From NCBI GenBank assembly GCA_963813355.1, contig CAWEYS010000005.1:11308-75307 (forward strand): a stretch of DNA of 64,000 nucleotides. The letters run 5' to 3'. This DNA is from DATAGF01 sp963813355. GTDB lineage: Bacteria; Actinomycetota; Thermoleophilia; Miltoncostaeales; Miltoncostaeaceae. Made by a program: the position numbers and the translations under genes. The notes under the pieces are model-generated. The model saw only the letters and a program-made list of their open reading frames with translations. It ran no database searches and was not told the DNA's origin. Shown here piece after piece: positions 45,575 through 54,428 of this stretch (positions within the stretch are counted from its first letter, which is position 1; each line of letters begins with the position of its first letter).

Positions 45575-46159
45575 ATGAGCCCTCTGATCCCGATGGTCGT
45601 CGAGCAGACCTCGCGCGGCGAGCGTGCGTTCGACATCTACTCCCGCCTCCTCAACGAGCGCATCGTCTTCCTCGGCACGCCGGTCGACGACCAGATCGCC
45701 AACCTGATCGTGGCCCAGCTCCTGCACCTGGAGAGCGAGGACCCCGACAAGGACATCTCGATCTACGTCAACTCCCCCGGCGGCTCGGTCTACGCCGGCC
45801 TGGCGATCTACGACACGATGCAGTTCATCAAGCCGGACGTGGCGACGATCTGCGTCGGGATCGCCATGAGCATGGGCGCCCTCCTCCTCGCCGGCGGCGC
45901 GCACGGGAAGCGGATGGCCCTGCCGAACGCGAAGATCCTCATCCACCAGCTGTCCGGGGGCTTCAGCGGCCAGGCCACCGACATCGAGATCCACGCGCGG
46001 GAGGCCCTCGACCTGCGCAAGCGGCTCGACGAGATCATCGCCAAGCACACCGGGCAGCCGCTCGAGAAGATCAGCTCCGACACCGAGCGCGACTTCTTCA
46101 TGAGCAGCCCCGAGGCGGTGGAGTACGGCATCATCGACCAGGTGATCGAGTCGCACTGA
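45575..46159 (+). CDS. clpP: ATP-dependent Clp protease proteolytic subunit
   Basis: 194 residues, normal ClpP size. Catalytic Ser in CVGIAMSMGALLLAGG, His in LPNAKILIHQLSGGFSGQATD and Asp in the handle region; entry motif VVEQTSRGERAFDIYSRLLNERIVFLG. ClpP tetradecamers degrade proteins unfolded by ClpX or ClpC. No second clpP or clpX lies in the window; tig/clpX are usual neighbours elsewhere but are absent here. Confidence 0.97.
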   Translation: MSPLIPMVVEQTSRGERAFDIYSRLLNERIVFLGTPVDDQIANLIVAQLLHLESEDPDKDISIYVNSPGGSVYAGLAIYDTMQFIKPDVATICVGIAMSMGALLLAGGAHGKRMALPNAKILIHQLSGGFSGQATDIEIHAREALDLRKRLDEIIAKHTGQPLEKISSDTERDFFMSSPEAVEYGIIDQVIESH

Positions 46160-46177
46160 CGCGCCGTCGGGGGGCGG

Positions 46178-46218
46178 CTCGGAGGCGCCGGGGCCGTCTT
46201 GACCCGGCCCGGGCCGAG
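46178..46218 (+). terminator. Terminator-like hairpin after clpP
   Basis: Outer CTCGG/CCGAG and inner CCGGG(G)CCG/CGGCCCGG with one bulged G and an 8-base loop, 19 bases after the clpP stop. No U-tract, as is common in GC-rich actinobacteria. Confidence 0.45.
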
Positions 46219-46835
46219 TGCAAGTCTCTCCACACGGGATGAGCAGCCAGCGGGTCCGGTGCCTCGGACCCCGAGGCCTATGTCCCGCTCGTACGTCGGA
46301 CCGGATCGTGGAACGCATGCACCGTTGCCAGAAGCAGGTGAGCGTCCCTGACCCTTCGGGCTCCAGCACCGGCCGCGCGCGGCCGGCATCCGGAGCCTCC
46401 GCGCTCTTGCGCGGCGGGCGGGCGCCCCGTGCGGAGTGGGGCGGGCGGCGTGACCGCGAGCCGGACCGCACCACCCCCGGCGGCTCCGAGGAGCGCGTGG
46501 GCCCTCGCAGCGCAACGGGGTGGACGCGACGACCAAGCGACCTGACGGCGTCCGTCGGCACGGGCGGGCGGGTCGCGGGGAGGTGACGCCTCTGGATGCG
46601 GCGAACGAGGGCGGTCCCACCGGCTGACGAGGCCGTGGGGGGCCGCCCGGCACCCCACACAACAGCAGAGGCGTCGCGGCTCGCGCGTTGGTGCGGGTCC
46701 GCGGAGCCGAGTTGGAGGACGAGGGGCCGTCGCCACGGTGGCAGCGAAGGTGGCGGCGGCCCCGAGGCCTGCAGGGCCCCGCGCCGCCCCGCGGCGTAGT
46801 CTCGGCGCGAGACGTACTCCGGACCGAGGAGGCAG
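46219..46835. other. Gene-free region with several inverted repeats; possible structured RNA
   Basis: No credible protein is encoded on either strand. Inverted repeats include AGCGGG-N6-GCCTCGG-ACC-CCGAGGC-N6-CCCGCT (46249-46289), GGCTCC...GGAGCC around the 18-base palindrome CCGGCCGCGCGCGGCCGG (46359-46397), and a nested domain in which GACGCCTCTG (46585-46594) pairs with CAGAGGCGTC (46666-46675) around GGGCGG/CCGCCC and CCCA-CGGC/GCCG-TGGG helices. I find no RNase P, tmRNA, SRP or rRNA hallmark. High GC makes chance pairing common. Confidence 0.35.
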
Positions 46836-47261
46836 ATGGGCGAGTTCGACGACATGAACCGGGAGGTCGTCGCGGAGTTCCGCTCCAACCAAGGGGTGGT
46901 CGACACCGCGGCCGGCGGCTATTTCAAGGGCAAGCCGGTGCTGATCCTCCACACGACCGGCGCGAAGACGGGCGCCGAGCGCGCCAACCCGCTGATGTAC
47001 CTGGACGAGGGCGACAGACGCTTCGTCTTCGCCTCCAAGGGAGGCGCCCCGGACAACCCGGACTGGTACTACAACCTCAAGGCCAACCCGGACGTCACCG
47101 TCGAGATGGGCACCGGGTCCTACCCGGCGACCGCCAGCGTGATCACCGGCCCCGAGCGCGACCGCATCTACGCCGAGCAGGTGGCGGCCTTTCCCCAGTT
47201 CGGCGAGTACGAGCAGAAGACGACGCGAAAGATCCCCGTCGTCGCCCTCGACCGGGCCTAG
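46836..47261 (+). CDS. Deazaflavin(F420)-dependent nitroreductase family protein
   Basis: 141 residues, split beta-barrel of the Ddn/FDOR-A type: GGYFKGKPVLILHTTGAKTGAERANPLMYLDEGDRRFVFASKGGAPDNPDWYYNLKANPDVTVE is diagnostic. Members use reduced F420 to reduce quinones, nitro compounds or other ligands. This implies an F420-making host. GAGGAGGCAG precedes the ATG. Its stop shares CTAG with the convergent transglutaminase gene. Confidence 0.9.
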   Translation: MGEFDDMNREVVAEFRSNQGVVDTAAGGYFKGKPVLILHTTGAKTGAERANPLMYLDEGDRRFVFASKGGAPDNPDWYYNLKANPDVTVEMGTGSYPATASVITGPERDRIYAEQVAAFPQFGEYEQKTTRKIPVVALDRA

Positions 47262-48103
47262 CCCGGCAGCTCCTTGACCTGCACGACCACGGTCATCCCC
47301 TCGGTGGGCGGGCCCATGTAGCTGCCCCGCAGGGGCGGCACGTCGGCGTAGTCGCGGCCGACGGCCAGGCGGACGTAGTCCTCGTGTGCCGGATCGGGGT
47401 GGGTCGGGTCCAGCTCGACCCACCCCAGCCCGGGGACCGCGGCCTCGACCCACGCGTGGCTCTCCCCCGGCCGCTCGATGCCCGGCAGGTGCAGCCAGCC
47501 GCTGACGTAGCGCGCGGCCACGCCGCGGCGGCGGCAGAGGGCGATCATCACGTGGGCCATGTCCTGGCAGACGCCGGCGCCGGCCCGGACCACGTCCTCG
47601 ATCGGCGTGTCCACGCGCGTCGCGCCGGTGGTGTAGGCGATCGCGCGGTTGACCTCGGCCTCCAGGCGGCGCACCCAGGCGAGCGCCCCCTCGTCCTCCT
47701 CGAGCGCCAGGCCGTCCCCGAGCTCGCCGACCGGTCCGGCCCAGCGGACGTGCGCCGACGGGCCCAGGAACTCGGCGTGGGCGTCGACGTAGGCCGGGTC
47801 GAGGAGGTCGCTCATCTCGCCCCCGGCGCTCGCCCGGTGGCGCCGCGCGGGCTTCGTCAGGACGATCGCCTCGGACTCGACGACCAGCCGCTCGTGGTCG
47901 CCCACGAGCTGGAACCAGCAGACCCGGTTGCCGAACGCGTCGATGTGGCCGAACAGCTCGGCCGCCGGCTCGACGCGCACGTGCGACCACTCGACCCGCT
48001 GGCGCCCGTTGTCGGTCGGGCTCAGACGTATCTCGTTGACGCTCTCGCCGGCGGCCCCGGCGTAGCGCATCTCAGTTCTGTGCTTGGCGTGAAGCCTGGG
48101 CAC
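47258..48103 (-). CDS. Transglutaminase-like protein of the alpha-E/ATP-grasp operon
   Basis: 281 residues. N-terminal beta domain typical of this group (RLHAKHRTEMRY...ESVNEIRLSP), then the transglutaminase/protease core: Cys in GAGVCQDMAHVMIALCRRRGVAARYVSGW, His in ESHAWVEAAVPGLGWVELDPTH and Asp in the same stretch. Last gene of a three-gene operon with the alpha-E and circularly permuted ATP-grasp proteins; family analyses suggest a peptide-forming or peptide-cleaving system, but no product is known. GTG start lies inside the 3' end of the alpha-E gene. Confidence 0.88.
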   Translation of the reverse strand: MPRLHAKHRTEMRYAGAAGESVNEIRLSPTDNGRQRVEWSHVRVEPAAELFGHIDAFGNRVCWFQLVGDHERLVVESEAIVLTKPARRHRASAGGEMSDLLDPAYVDAHAEFLGPSAHVRWAGPVGELGDGLALEEDEGALAWVRRLEAEVNRAIAYTTGATRVDTPIEDVVRAGAGVCQDMAHVMIALCRRRGVAARYVSGWLHLPGIERPGESHAWVEAAVPGLGWVELDPTHPDPAHEDYVRLAVGRDYADVPPLRGSYMGPPTEGMTVVVQVKELPG

Positions 48104-49076
48104 GCTGTCCCGTGGGGGCGCGTTCGTAGGAGGCGACGAAGCAGGCGTCGGCCAGGGCCGCGTCGATCGAGCCGCAGCGGGCGAGCAGCCGCTCGAGGAG
48201 GTCGCCGACCTCGGGCCCGCCCCACGGCTTGCGCGCGGCGGCCTCGACCATGTCGCGCGCCGTGCGGGCCAGCACGACCGGCGCCGGGTTCGGCGGCATC
48301 GCGTCCATCGCGACGAGCCCCTCGATCGCCGCCTCGACCTCGCCGAGGCAGAAGGCGACCGAGCGCGGGTAGCGCGGGTCGAGCATCAGGAACCGGCTGA
48401 CCGACTCGGTGGAGAGCACGGCCGCGTCGACCTGCAGGTACGCCTCGTGCGAGGTCGCGTCGCCGAGGATCGCGCGCCAGGCACCGTCCTCGAGGTCCGG
48501 CTCCGTGTCGGAGTCCAGGTCGGCGTAGCGCCCCAGCACGAGGCGGGCGGAGCGCTCGGCGCGCTCGAGGAAGCGCCCGAGGCGCATGAACTGCCAGCCC
48601 TCGTCCCGGCGCATCGACTGCTCGACCAGGCCCAGGATGAGGTAGGCGGACCGCCGGATCCCGCGGCAGAACGGGTACACGCCGTCGCGCGTGATGCGGG
48701 CCGGCGGCCACTCGACCAGCTCCAGCCACGCGTCGTTGATGCCCTCCCAGACCTCGGTCGGCAGCCGGTCGCGCACGCTCCGCGCGTTCTCGCGCGCCCG
48801 GTTGACGCAGGCGGCGATGCTGTCGGGGTTGTCCCGGCCGAAGGTCACGAACCAGGGCACGCTGCGCTCGTCGGCTCGCCGGTGGGTCAGGAGGAAGCTC
48901 TCCATGTCGCCGGCGACGCGCACCAGCGGCTCCCACACCAGCCGGCCGCCCGCTCCGTTGGAGGTGTTGCCCTCGAGGGCCGCCGACTGGCTCGCCTCCA
49001 GCAGCCGGGCGAGGTTCTCGGCGCGCTCCAGGTCGCGCGCGGTCCAGTAGAGCGTCTCGGCGACGCGGGCGAGCAT
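48072..49076 (-). CDS. Alpha-E domain protein
   Basis: 334 residues, all helical. LARVAETLYWTARDLERAENLARLLEAS at the N terminus, FGRDNPDSIAACVNRARENARSVRDRLPTEVWEGIN in the middle and QFMRLGRFLERAERSARLVLGRY are the alpha-E signatures. It has no catalytic residues that I can name and probably acts as scaffold or partner of the ATP-grasp enzyme next to it. The downstream transglutaminase start overlaps its end by 32 bases. Confidence 0.9.
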   Translation of the reverse strand: MLARVAETLYWTARDLERAENLARLLEASQSAALEGNTSNGAGGRLVWEPLVRVAGDMESFLLTHRRADERSVPWFVTFGRDNPDSIAACVNRARENARSVRDRLPTEVWEGINDAWLELVEWPPARITRDGVYPFCRGIRRSAYLILGLVEQSMRRDEGWQFMRLGRFLERAERSARLVLGRYADLDSDTEPDLEDGAWRAILGDATSHEAYLQVDAAVLSTESVSRFLMLDPRYPRSVAFCLGEVEAAIEGLVAMDAMPPNPAPVVLARTARDMVEAAARKPWGGPEVGDLLERLLARCGSIDAALADACFVASYERAPTGQRAQASRQAQN

Positions 49077-49086
49077 CAGCGACGGC

Positions 49087-50556
49087 TCACGAGGAGAGGA
49101 CCCAGGTGTCCTTGCTGCCGCCGCCCTGCGAGGAGTTGACCACCAGCGAGCCGTCGCGCAGGGCCACCCGTGTCAGGCCGCCGGGCACCACGACCGGCCG
49201 CTCGCCGTAGACCACGAACGGGCGCAGGTCGACGTGGCGGGCGCGGAACCGCTCGCCCACCAGCACGGGCGCGCGCGACAGCCGCACGGTCTCCTGGGCG
49301 ATGTATCCGCGCGGGTTCGCCCGCACCCTCCGGGCGAAGGACTCGCGCTCGCCCGCCGTGGCGTGGGGCCCGATCATCAGGCCGTAGCCCCCGGCGCCGT
49401 CGACCGCCTTCACCACGAGGCGCTCCATGTTCTCGAGGACGTAGGCGCGGTCCTCCTCGCGCTCGAGCAGGTAGGTCGGGACCTGCTCCAGGATCGGCTC
49501 CTCCTGCAGGAGGTACCGGATCAGGTCGGGGACGTACGCGTAGACGGCCTTGTCGTCGGCCACCCCGGTGCCGATCGCGTTGCAGACGGCCACGTTGCCC
49601 TCGCGGCAGGCCTGCATCAGCCCGGGCACGCCCAGCAGCGAGTCGCTGCGCAGGCTCGCCGGGTCGAGGAAGCCGTCGTCGATGCGGCGGTAGATGACGT
49701 TGACGCGCTCGCGCCCCGCGGTCGTGCGCAGGTAGACCTTGCGGTCGCGGACGGCCAGGTCGCGGCCCTCGACCAGCGGCACGCCCATCTGCTGGGCCAG
49801 GAACGAATGCTCGTAGTAGGCGGCGTTCGCCGGCCCGGGCGTCAGCACCACGACCCGGGGCGACGACCGGTCCTCCGGGGCGGCCGCCATCAGGGCCGAG
49901 AGCAGGAGGAAGGGCGCGTGGCCGACCGGCTCGACGTGGTGGTCGCCGAAGGCCTCGGGGAACGCGCGCCGCATGAAGGCGCGGTTCTGGACCACGTAGG
50001 AGAGCCCCGAGGGGCAGCGCAGGTTGTCCTCGAGCACCCGCCAGAGGCCGTCGTCGTCGCGGACGAGGTCGATCCCCGCCACGTGCACGAAGCGGCCGAG
50101 CGGCGGCTCGACGCCGGCCATCGCGCGGACGTACCCCTCGCAGGTGGCGACGAGCCGGTTCGGCACGACCCCGTCGGCCACGGACCGCCGCTCGCCGTAG
50201 ATGTCGGCGATGAAGCGGTCGAGCGCGCGCACCCGCTGCGCCAGGCCGGCCTCGAGCTGGGCCCACTCGTCGGCGGGGATCAGCCGCGGCAGCAGGTCGA
50301 ACGGGAACGGCTGCTCGCGGCCGCCGTGGTCGAAGGTGATGCCCTGGCTGAGGTAGGCGCGGTCGACCAGCGCCGTGCGCGCCACGAAGGTCGACGGCCG
50401 CAGCGTGCTCAGGCCCGAGTACAGCCGCCGGTACGTCTCGCGCGGCAGGTCGGGCCCCTCGAACATCTCGTCGAAGAACCCGTCGATCTCGTAGTCCGTG
50501 AACAGCGGCAGCGCAGCCCCCCTCGCCCGTTCGCCTCCCCCGTGCTGCCGGGCCAC
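49087..50556 (-). CDS. Circularly permuted type 2 ATP-grasp protein
   Basis: 489 residues. The permuted ATP-grasp fold (former DUF404/DUF407) shows ITFDHGGREQPFPFDLLPRLIP, RFVHVAGIDLVRDDDGLWRVLEDNLRCPSGLSYVVQNR, VIYRRIDDGFLDP, NAIGTGVADDKAVYAYVPDLIRYLL and GGLTRVALRDGSLVVNSSQGGGSKDTWVL. It should activate a carboxylate with ATP and join it to an amine; the substrate is unknown. First gene of the operon with alpha-E and transglutaminase. GTG start. Confidence 0.92.
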   Translation of the reverse strand: MARQHGGGERARGAALPLFTDYEIDGFFDEMFEGPDLPRETYRRLYSGLSTLRPSTFVARTALVDRAYLSQGITFDHGGREQPFPFDLLPRLIPADEWAQLEAGLAQRVRALDRFIADIYGERRSVADGVVPNRLVATCEGYVRAMAGVEPPLGRFVHVAGIDLVRDDDGLWRVLEDNLRCPSGLSYVVQNRAFMRRAFPEAFGDHHVEPVGHAPFLLLSALMAAAPEDRSSPRVVVLTPGPANAAYYEHSFLAQQMGVPLVEGRDLAVRDRKVYLRTTAGRERVNVIYRRIDDGFLDPASLRSDSLLGVPGLMQACREGNVAVCNAIGTGVADDKAVYAYVPDLIRYLLQEEPILEQVPTYLLEREEDRAYVLENMERLVVKAVDGAGGYGLMIGPHATAGERESFARRVRANPRGYIAQETVRLSRAPVLVGERFRARHVDLRPFVVYGERPVVVPGGLTRVALRDGSLVVNSSQGGGSKDTWVLSS

Positions 50557-50572
50557 GGTACCAACGAGAGGG

Positions 50573-51793
50573 TCAGCCGCCCCTTGGCCCGTGGGCCAAA
50601 GCTCCGGTCGCCGGCTTCGTCCTCGGGAGCGCCCGGGCGAGCCAGATCGTGATCACCACGGTCGCCCCGGCGCCGATCAGCGTCGTGGCGAGGTAGGGCA
50701 GCCCGGCGCTGGTGGCCGCGCCCACGAGCGGGCCGACGACGTAGCCGATCGCGAAGATGACCGTGAGGGCGGCGGCGCTGAGGCCGTAACGGCCCGCCAT
50801 GCCGGCCTCGTCGACCGCCTCCACCATGAGCGGGCCCGTGGGCGCGATCATCGCCGCCATCCCGGCGCCGGCCACGCAGAAGCCGGTCGTCACCAGCCAG
50901 ACCGGGCCGACGGCGGTCAACGGGAGGCCGACTGCCATCATGACCCCGCCCGCGATGATCGGGGTGCGACGGCCGCGCCGGTCCGACCAGCGGCCGGCGA
51001 TCGGCAGGAGCAGCAGGTAGGCGGCGAGGCCGATGCCGAACACGACCCCGACCCCCAGCGACGACAGCTCGAGCCGATCGGAGAGGTCGAGCGGCAGGAG
51101 CGGCTCGATCAGCGCGAGCACCGCGGCGCCGGTGGCCAGCGCGACGGCCGCCACCAGGGCGGTGGGCACGCGCAGCAGGCGGCGCAGGTCGGGCAGCAGC
51201 CGGGCCGCCGTCGCGGGCCCGCGGCGCGTCTCGGGCACGAGCAGCGTCGGGATCAGGGCCGCCGCCGGCAGCGCGGTCGCGACGTAGAAGGTGGTGTCGA
51301 GCCCGACCGCGGCGATCAGGATCCCGCCGAAGGGCGGGCCCGCCAGGCCGACCACGCCGCCGGCGGTCTCGGCGAGCCCCATGCGGAGGCCGAGCTCCTC
51401 CTGCGGGTAGACGTCGGAGATCGCCGCCAGCCCGGCGGTCCAGACGAGCCCCGACGCGAGCCCCTGCACGAGGCGCGCGAGGGCGATCAGGGCGATGCTC
51501 CCCGCGAGCCCGAATGCCAGCGTGGCGACGGCCAGCGTGAGGGCCGCCAGGATCATCACGGGGCGGCGACCGAAGCGGTCGACCAGCCCCGCCGCCCACA
51601 GCGCGGTGGCGAGCATCCCGATCGGGAACGCCGCGAAGATCAGCGCCCCGACGGCGTCCGAGAAGTCGTAGCGGTCCTGGTACTCGGGCAGGGCCGGCAC
51701 GACCATCGTGAAGAGGATCGTGTTGACCGCGATCAGCGCGGTCGCGGTCCAGAACACGAGCGCCCGTCGCGGGACCTGGGGCTGGGCGCTCAC
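50573..51793 (-). CDS. MFS transporter (multidrug type)
   Basis: 406 residues, twelve predicted spans. WTATALIAVNTILFTMVVPALPEYQ in helix 1, GLVDRFGRRPVMIL in the 2-3 loop, and ETAGGVVGLAGPPFGGIL (antiporter motif C) mark it as DHA1-like. Start GTG 51793 (VSAQPQVPRR) because TAGCAT lies seven bases upstream; a longer reading begins further up without a signal. Substrate unknown. It lies just upstream of the ATP-grasp gene on the same strand (17 bases), so could export the operon product; this is speculation. Confidence 0.87.
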   Translation of the reverse strand: MSAQPQVPRRALVFWTATALIAVNTILFTMVVPALPEYQDRYDFSDAVGALIFAAFPIGMLATALWAAGLVDRFGRRPVMILAALTLAVATLAFGLAGSIALIALARLVQGLASGLVWTAGLAAISDVYPQEELGLRMGLAETAGGVVGLAGPPFGGILIAAVGLDTTFYVATALPAAALIPTLLVPETRRGPATAARLLPDLRRLLRVPTALVAAVALATGAAVLALIEPLLPLDLSDRLELSSLGVGVVFGIGLAAYLLLLPIAGRWSDRRGRRTPIIAGGVMMAVGLPLTAVGPVWLVTTGFCVAGAGMAAMIAPTGPLMVEAVDEAGMAGRYGLSAAALTVIFAIGYVVGPLVGAATSAGLPYLATTLIGAGATVVITIWLARALPRTKPATGALAHGPRGG

Positions 51794-51800
51794 CGCGGAG

Positions 51801-51806
51801 ATGCTA
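51801..51806 (-). promoter_or_regulatory. Leaderless -10 element of the MFS gene
   Basis: TAGCAT on the minus strand, 7 bases before GTG 51793. Confidence 0.5.
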
Positions 51807-51860
51807 GAGGCCGGGCGTAGACTCGACCCCATCGAGAGGGCTCCGAGAGGGGGGTGCACC

Positions 51861-52727
51861 ATGGAAGCTCTCGACGTGGCCGGCCGCTACTTCGACGCCT
51901 GGAACCGACGCGATCCGGAGGCGATCGCCGCCACGCTCGCCCCGGACGGGACCTACGCCGATCCGATCGTCCCGGACGGCCTCGGGCCGGCGGCCACCGC
52001 CGAGTACGCCGGCGGCCTCTTCGCCGCGTTCTCGGACCTGGCCTTCGAGGTCGAGTCGGCGGCGGAGTGCGGCGGCGGGACGGTCGCCGCCCAATGGGTC
52101 ATGACCGGCACCAACGACGGCCCCTTCCAGGGGCTCCCCCCGAGCGGCAGGGCGGTCCGCCTGCCGGGGGCCGACGTCATCGCGACCGCCGGTGACCGCG
52201 TGCGATCGGTCGTCGGCTACTTCGACACGGCCGTGCTCCCGCGCCAGCTGGGGCTCCAGGTCGTGGTGCAGCCCACGCGGATCGGCCCGTTCTCGTTCGG
52301 CACCAGCACGTACGTGTCCAAGAGCGGCGCCGAGCCCGGGGCCGTGAGCCTGACGGTGCTCGAGGCGCGATCCGACGAGGAGATCGCGGAGATCCGCTCC
52401 CGCTCGCGCGACGTGGTCGTGGAGCTCCTCGAGGCGCCGGGGTTCCTCTCGTGGCTCGGCGTCGTCGTCGGGAACCGCATGTACACGATCAGCGCCTGGG
52501 AGCGGCCCGAGGACGCGGCCGTGCTGCGCGACAGCGCCGCCCACGTCGCGGCGATGGAGCGCTTCTTCGGCTCGCCCGGCGTGGCGCGCGGCGGCCAGAC
52601 CGGCGTCTGGACGGCCCACCGTCTCAACGGCATGTGGGCGCGGTGCGAGGCGTGCGACGAGATGCGCCAACCGGCCGACCGCAGGTGCGCATGCGGCGCA
52701 CAGGTCGCGGCACCGAGCTACTGGTAG
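51861..52727 (+). CDS. SnoaL + ABM-like + zinc-ribbon fusion protein
   Basis: 288 residues. Residues 1-125 are SnoaL-like (RYFDAWNRRDPEAIAATLAPDGTYADP). Residues ~150-255 look like a dimeric ferredoxin-like/antibiotic monooxygenase domain (SLTVLEARSDEEIAEIRSRSRDVVVELLEAPGFLSWLG, YTISAWERPEDAAVL). The last 30 residues carry a zinc ribbon, CEACDEMRQPADRRCACG. I do not know this combination as a named family. ATG follows a G-rich stretch. Confidence 0.78.
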   Translation: MEALDVAGRYFDAWNRRDPEAIAATLAPDGTYADPIVPDGLGPAATAEYAGGLFAAFSDLAFEVESAAECGGGTVAAQWVMTGTNDGPFQGLPPSGRAVRLPGADVIATAGDRVRSVVGYFDTAVLPRQLGLQVVVQPTRIGPFSFGTSTYVSKSGAEPGAVSLTVLEARSDEEIAEIRSRSRDVVVELLEAPGFLSWLGVVVGNRMYTISAWERPEDAAVLRDSAAHVAAMERFFGSPGVARGGQTGVWTAHRLNGMWARCEACDEMRQPADRRCACGAQVAAPSYW

Positions 52728-52739
52728 GGGCCTGAACGA

Positions 52740-52769
52740 CGAAGGGGGCCCTCGACGGGGCTCCCTTCG
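52740..52769. terminator. Bidirectional hairpin between convergent genes
   Basis: CGAAGGG-GGCCC pairs with GGGCT-CCCTTCG around a six-base loop: 12 pairs (one G-U), between the SnoaL-fusion and groEL stops. Confidence 0.6.
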
Positions 52770-52797
52770 GCATCTCGGCTGCTGCGGCGCGGCCGAG

Positions 52798-54426
52798 CTA
52801 CATGTCCATCCCCATGCCACCCATGCCGCCCATCGGGCCGGCGCCGCCGCCCTCCTCGGGCTTGTCGGCCACCACCGCCTCGGTGGTGATGATGTTCTTG
52901 GCGATGCTGGAGGCGTTCTGGAGGGCGCTGCGGGTGACCATGGCCGGGTCGATGATGCCGGCCTTGACCAGGTCCACGTACTCGCCGGTTTCCACGTCGA
53001 GGCCGATGCCGGCCTTCTTGGACTTGACCACGCCCACCACCACCGACCCTTCCAGGCCGGCGTTCTCGGCCAGCTGGCGCAGCGGCTCCTCCAGGGCCCG
53101 GCGCACGATGTTGGCCCCGGTGGCCTCGTCGCCATCCAGCTTGAGGTCATCCAGCGCCCCGATGCTGTTGATCAGCACCACCCCGCCGCCGGGCACGATG
53201 CCCTCCTCGAGCGCCGCCCGGGTGGCCTGCAGGGCGTCCTCGACCCGGTGCTTGCGCTCCTTCATCTCGGTCTCGGTGGCGGCGCCCACCTTGACCACGG
53301 CCACCCCGCCGGCCAGCTTGGCCAGCCGCTCCTGGAGCTTCTCGCGGTCGAAGTCCGAGTCGGTGGTCTCGATCTCGGCCTTGATCTGCTTGATGCGGCC
53401 CTTGATCTCCTCGCTGTCGCCGGCCCCGTCGATGATGGTGGTGGCGTCCTTTGAGACGACCACCCGCCGGGCCCGGCCCAGCTGGCTGACCTGGGCGTTT
53501 GCCAGCTTGAGGCCCATCTCCTCGCTGATCACCTCGCCGCCGGAGAGGATGGCGATGTCCTCGAGCATGCGCTTGCGCCGGTCGCCAAAGCCGGGGGCCT
53601 TGACGGCGATGCCGGTGAAGGTGCCGCGCAGCTTGTTGACGATCAGGGTCGCCAGGGCCTCGCCCTCGACGTCCTCGGCGATCACCAGCAGCGGCCGGCC
53701 CTGGCCGATCACCTGCTCGAGCAGGGGCAGGATGTCCTGCACGCGAGCTGATCTTGCCGCCGTGGATGAGCAGGAAGGGGTCGTCCAGGACGGCCTCCAT
53801 GCGCTCCTGGTCGGTGACCATGTAGGGGCTCATGTAGCCGCGGTCGAACTGCATGCCCTCGGTGAACTCCAGCTCGATGCCGAAGGTCTGGCCCTCCTCG
53901 ACGTTGACCACGCCGTCCTTGCCGACCTTCTCGATGGCGTCGGCGATCACGTCGCCGATGGCCCGGTCGCGGCGAGCTGATGGTGGCCACGCGGGCGATG
54001 TCCTCCTTGCCGGCCACCTCCTTGGACTGGGCGGCGATCTGGTCCACCACCCGCTCCACGGCGGCCTCGATGCCGCGCTTGAGGCCCATCGGGTTGGCCC
54101 CGGCGGCCACGTTCTTGAGGCCCTCCCTGCACGATCGCCTGGGCCAGCAGGGTGGCGGTGGTGGTGCCGTCGCCGGCCACGTCGTTGGTGGCGGTGGCCA
54201 CCTCGCGCACCAGCTGGGCGCCCTGGTTCTCGAAGGGGTCCTCGACCTCGATCTCTCTGGCGATGGTGACGCCGTCGTTGGTGATGGTGGGCGCGCCGAA
54301 CTTCTTGTCGAGCACCACATAGCGCCCCTTGGGGCCGAGGGTCACCTTGACCGCGTCGGCCAGGGTGTTGACCCCGCGCTCCAGCGCGCGGCGGGCGTCC
54401 TCGTCGAACTTGATGAGCTTGGGCAC
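52798..54426 (-). CDS. groL: 60-kDa chaperonin (three single-base insertions)
   Basis: 541 residues once three extra bases are removed, near 54126 (CAG-G-GAG, between AQAIVQ and EGLKNVAAG), 53972 (ATISS then RDRAIGDVIAD) and 53744 (HGGKISS then VQDILPLLEQV). All GroEL signatures are then in order: KVTLGPKGRYVVLDKKFG, NDGVTIAREIE, AGDGTTTATLLAQAI, PGFGDRRKRMLEDIA and the C-terminal GGMGGMGMDM. Its codons (AGA, TTT, TAT, GCA) are less GC-biased than those around it. Two bases after groES, it forms the groESL operon under CIRCE. Confidence 0.9.
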
Positions 54427-54428
54427 CG

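Noticed and set aside
46218..46586. 122-residue plus-strand frame in the clpP downstream gap
   Set aside because: Arg/Pro/Gly-rich without fold pattern, no start signal, and frames on other strands are equally open.
46160..46835. RNase P RNA, tmRNA or SRP RNA in the gap
   Set aside because: The GAGGAAAGTCC core of RNase P, the tmRNA 5' and CCA-ending 3' ends, and the SRP GGAAG/AGCA loops are absent from both strands.
52798..54426. Programmed frameshifting in groEL
   Set aside because: Three separate shifts without slippery heptamers or consistent stimulatory structures in a gene that is never known to be frameshifted; sequence error or decay is simpler.
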